From Rufibacter hautae (lineage in GTDB: Bacteria > Bacteroidota > Bacteroidia > Cytophagales > Hymenobacteraceae), in contig NZ_VKKY01000001.1 of assembly GCF_008271695.1 (NCBI RefSeq), positions 676,589 through 740,588 of the forward strand: a stretch of DNA of 64,000 nt, in the 5' to 3' direction. Numbering within the stretch: the stretch's first letter is position 1; the number at the start of each line of letters is the position of its first letter. Shown here piece by piece: positions 63,477 through 64,000 of the stretch. The notes under the pieces are model-generated. The model saw nothing but the letters and a program-made list of their open reading frames with translations, had not been told where the DNA came from and searched no databases. The position numbers and the translations under genes were made by a program.

Positions 63477-64000
63477 ATGAAATACTTACTTGTGGGCCTG
63501 GGCAACATCGGCCCGGAATACGCAGATACGCGGCACAACATCGGGTTTATGGTGTTGGATCACCTGGCCAAAAAGCATGAGGTCTCCTTTGACACCGGCC
63601 GCCACTCGTTTGTGACGGAGTTCAAAACCAAAGGCAAGCACTTTACGCTGGTAAAGCCCACCACCTACATGAACCTGAGCGGCAAAGCCGTGGCCCATTG
63701 GCTGAGCGTTCTGAAGATTCCGGCCCAGCAGATGCTGGTGATCACCGATGACCTGGCGCTGCCCTTCGGCAAACTGAGGATGCGCGCCAAAGGAAGCGCC
63801 GGCGGTCACAACGGCCTCAAACACATCGAGGAGACCTTGGGCCACAATGAATATCCGCGGCTGCGGTTTGGCGTGGACTCTCAGTTCTCCAAGGGCCGTC
63901 AGGTGGACTATGTACTGAGCCCCTTCTCCGCCGATGAGCAGATTGACCTGCAGACGCACATTGAGAAAGCCGCCGAGATGAGCCTTTCCTTCGGGACCAT
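63477..64000 (+). CDS. pth: Peptidyl-tRNA hydrolase (3' end beyond window)
   Basis: It frees tRNA from stalled peptidyl-tRNA. The sequence to the edge covers about 174 of the usual 185-190 residues. Motifs: YLLVGLGNIGPEYADTRHNIGF (conserved Asn and catalytic His), KPTTYMNLSGKAV, ITDDLALPFGKLRM and GSAGGHNGLKHI. The ATG at 63477 gives the usual N-terminus (MKYLLVGLGN); an in-frame ATG at 63405 would add 24 polar residues, but it lies right at the predicted transcription start. Confidence 0.95.
   Translation, partial: MKYLLVGLGNIGPEYADTRHNIGFMVLDHLAKKHEVSFDTGRHSFVTEFKTKGKHFTLVKPTTYMNLSGKAVAHWLSVLKIPAQQMLVITDDLALPFGKLRMRAKGSAGGHNGLKHIEETLGHNEYPRLRFGVDSQFSKGRQVDYVLSPFSADEQIDLQTHIEKAAEMSLSFGT

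Overview
The window looks like a chromosome segment of a Bacteroidota bacterium, most likely of the Hymenobacteraceae (Rufibacter/Pontibacter/Hymenobacter relatives). The evidence is the type IX secretion (T9SS) sorting tail, Oar-like TonB-dependent receptors, a zinc-site-less Tgt, a short PurL, an isolated atpD-atpC pair, frequent TTG/GTG starts without clear Shine-Dalgarno sites, and many upstream copies of the Bacteroidetes -7 box TAnnTTTG. The genus is inference.

Layout. 1-10205: the 5' part of a giant secreted sugar-dehydrogenase-like multidomain protein, a methyltransferase, the GDP-L-fucose genes (gmd-fcl), a WcaJ-type polyprenyl sugar-phosphate transferase and a small membrane protein; this is an exopolysaccharide neighbourhood. 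11087-18105: a SEC14/STAS-like small protein and a complete phosphate-uptake operon (OprP-type porin, pstS, pstC, pstA, pstB, phoU), closed by a perfect 20-bp hairpin. 18293-27797: a small orphan protein, a YheT-type hydrolase, an NlpC/P60 lipoprotein and two tandem Oar-like receptors with contrasting codon use. 28019-34767: a tRNA-Ala gene followed by a 6.67-kb integrated element bounded by 48-bp direct repeats, carrying a tyrosine recombinase, a T9SS repeat protein, a secreted orphan and gene remnants. 34920-45718: a glycosyltransferase, two Lys-rich small paralogues, the cysteine pair cysE-cysK, an ABC exporter, an MFS transporter, a HEAT-cyclophilin lipoprotein and a DUF2199 protein. 45844-64000: mainly housekeeping (rsmG, ECF sigma factor, glycosyltransferase, tgt, LptF/G permease, EamA transporter, ispE, rplY, prs, tRNA-Gln, purL, atpDC, a trans-sulfuration enzyme, pth) plus a PglC-PglD-PglE-like trio.

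The most unusual signal is a family of palindromes, nearly all exactly 36 nt long. I count about 24 copies, three of them degenerate. They lie after stop codons and between operon genes; one lies inside the ispE reading frame. The left half is close to GTTTYRGGGCTGWTTTC and the right half is its reverse complement. None was found in positions 1-10900 or inside the integrated element. I cannot assign it to a described repeat family.

How the genes work together: the porin-Pst-PhoU block moves phosphate from outside to cytoplasm. gmd-fcl with the WcaJ-like enzyme, and separately the PglCDE-like trio, supply activated sugars and lipid-linked first sugars for surface glycans. cysE and cysK make cysteine from serine, which also links to the trans-sulfuration enzyme near the right end. 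Reading was by eye on both strands; no database search was run.
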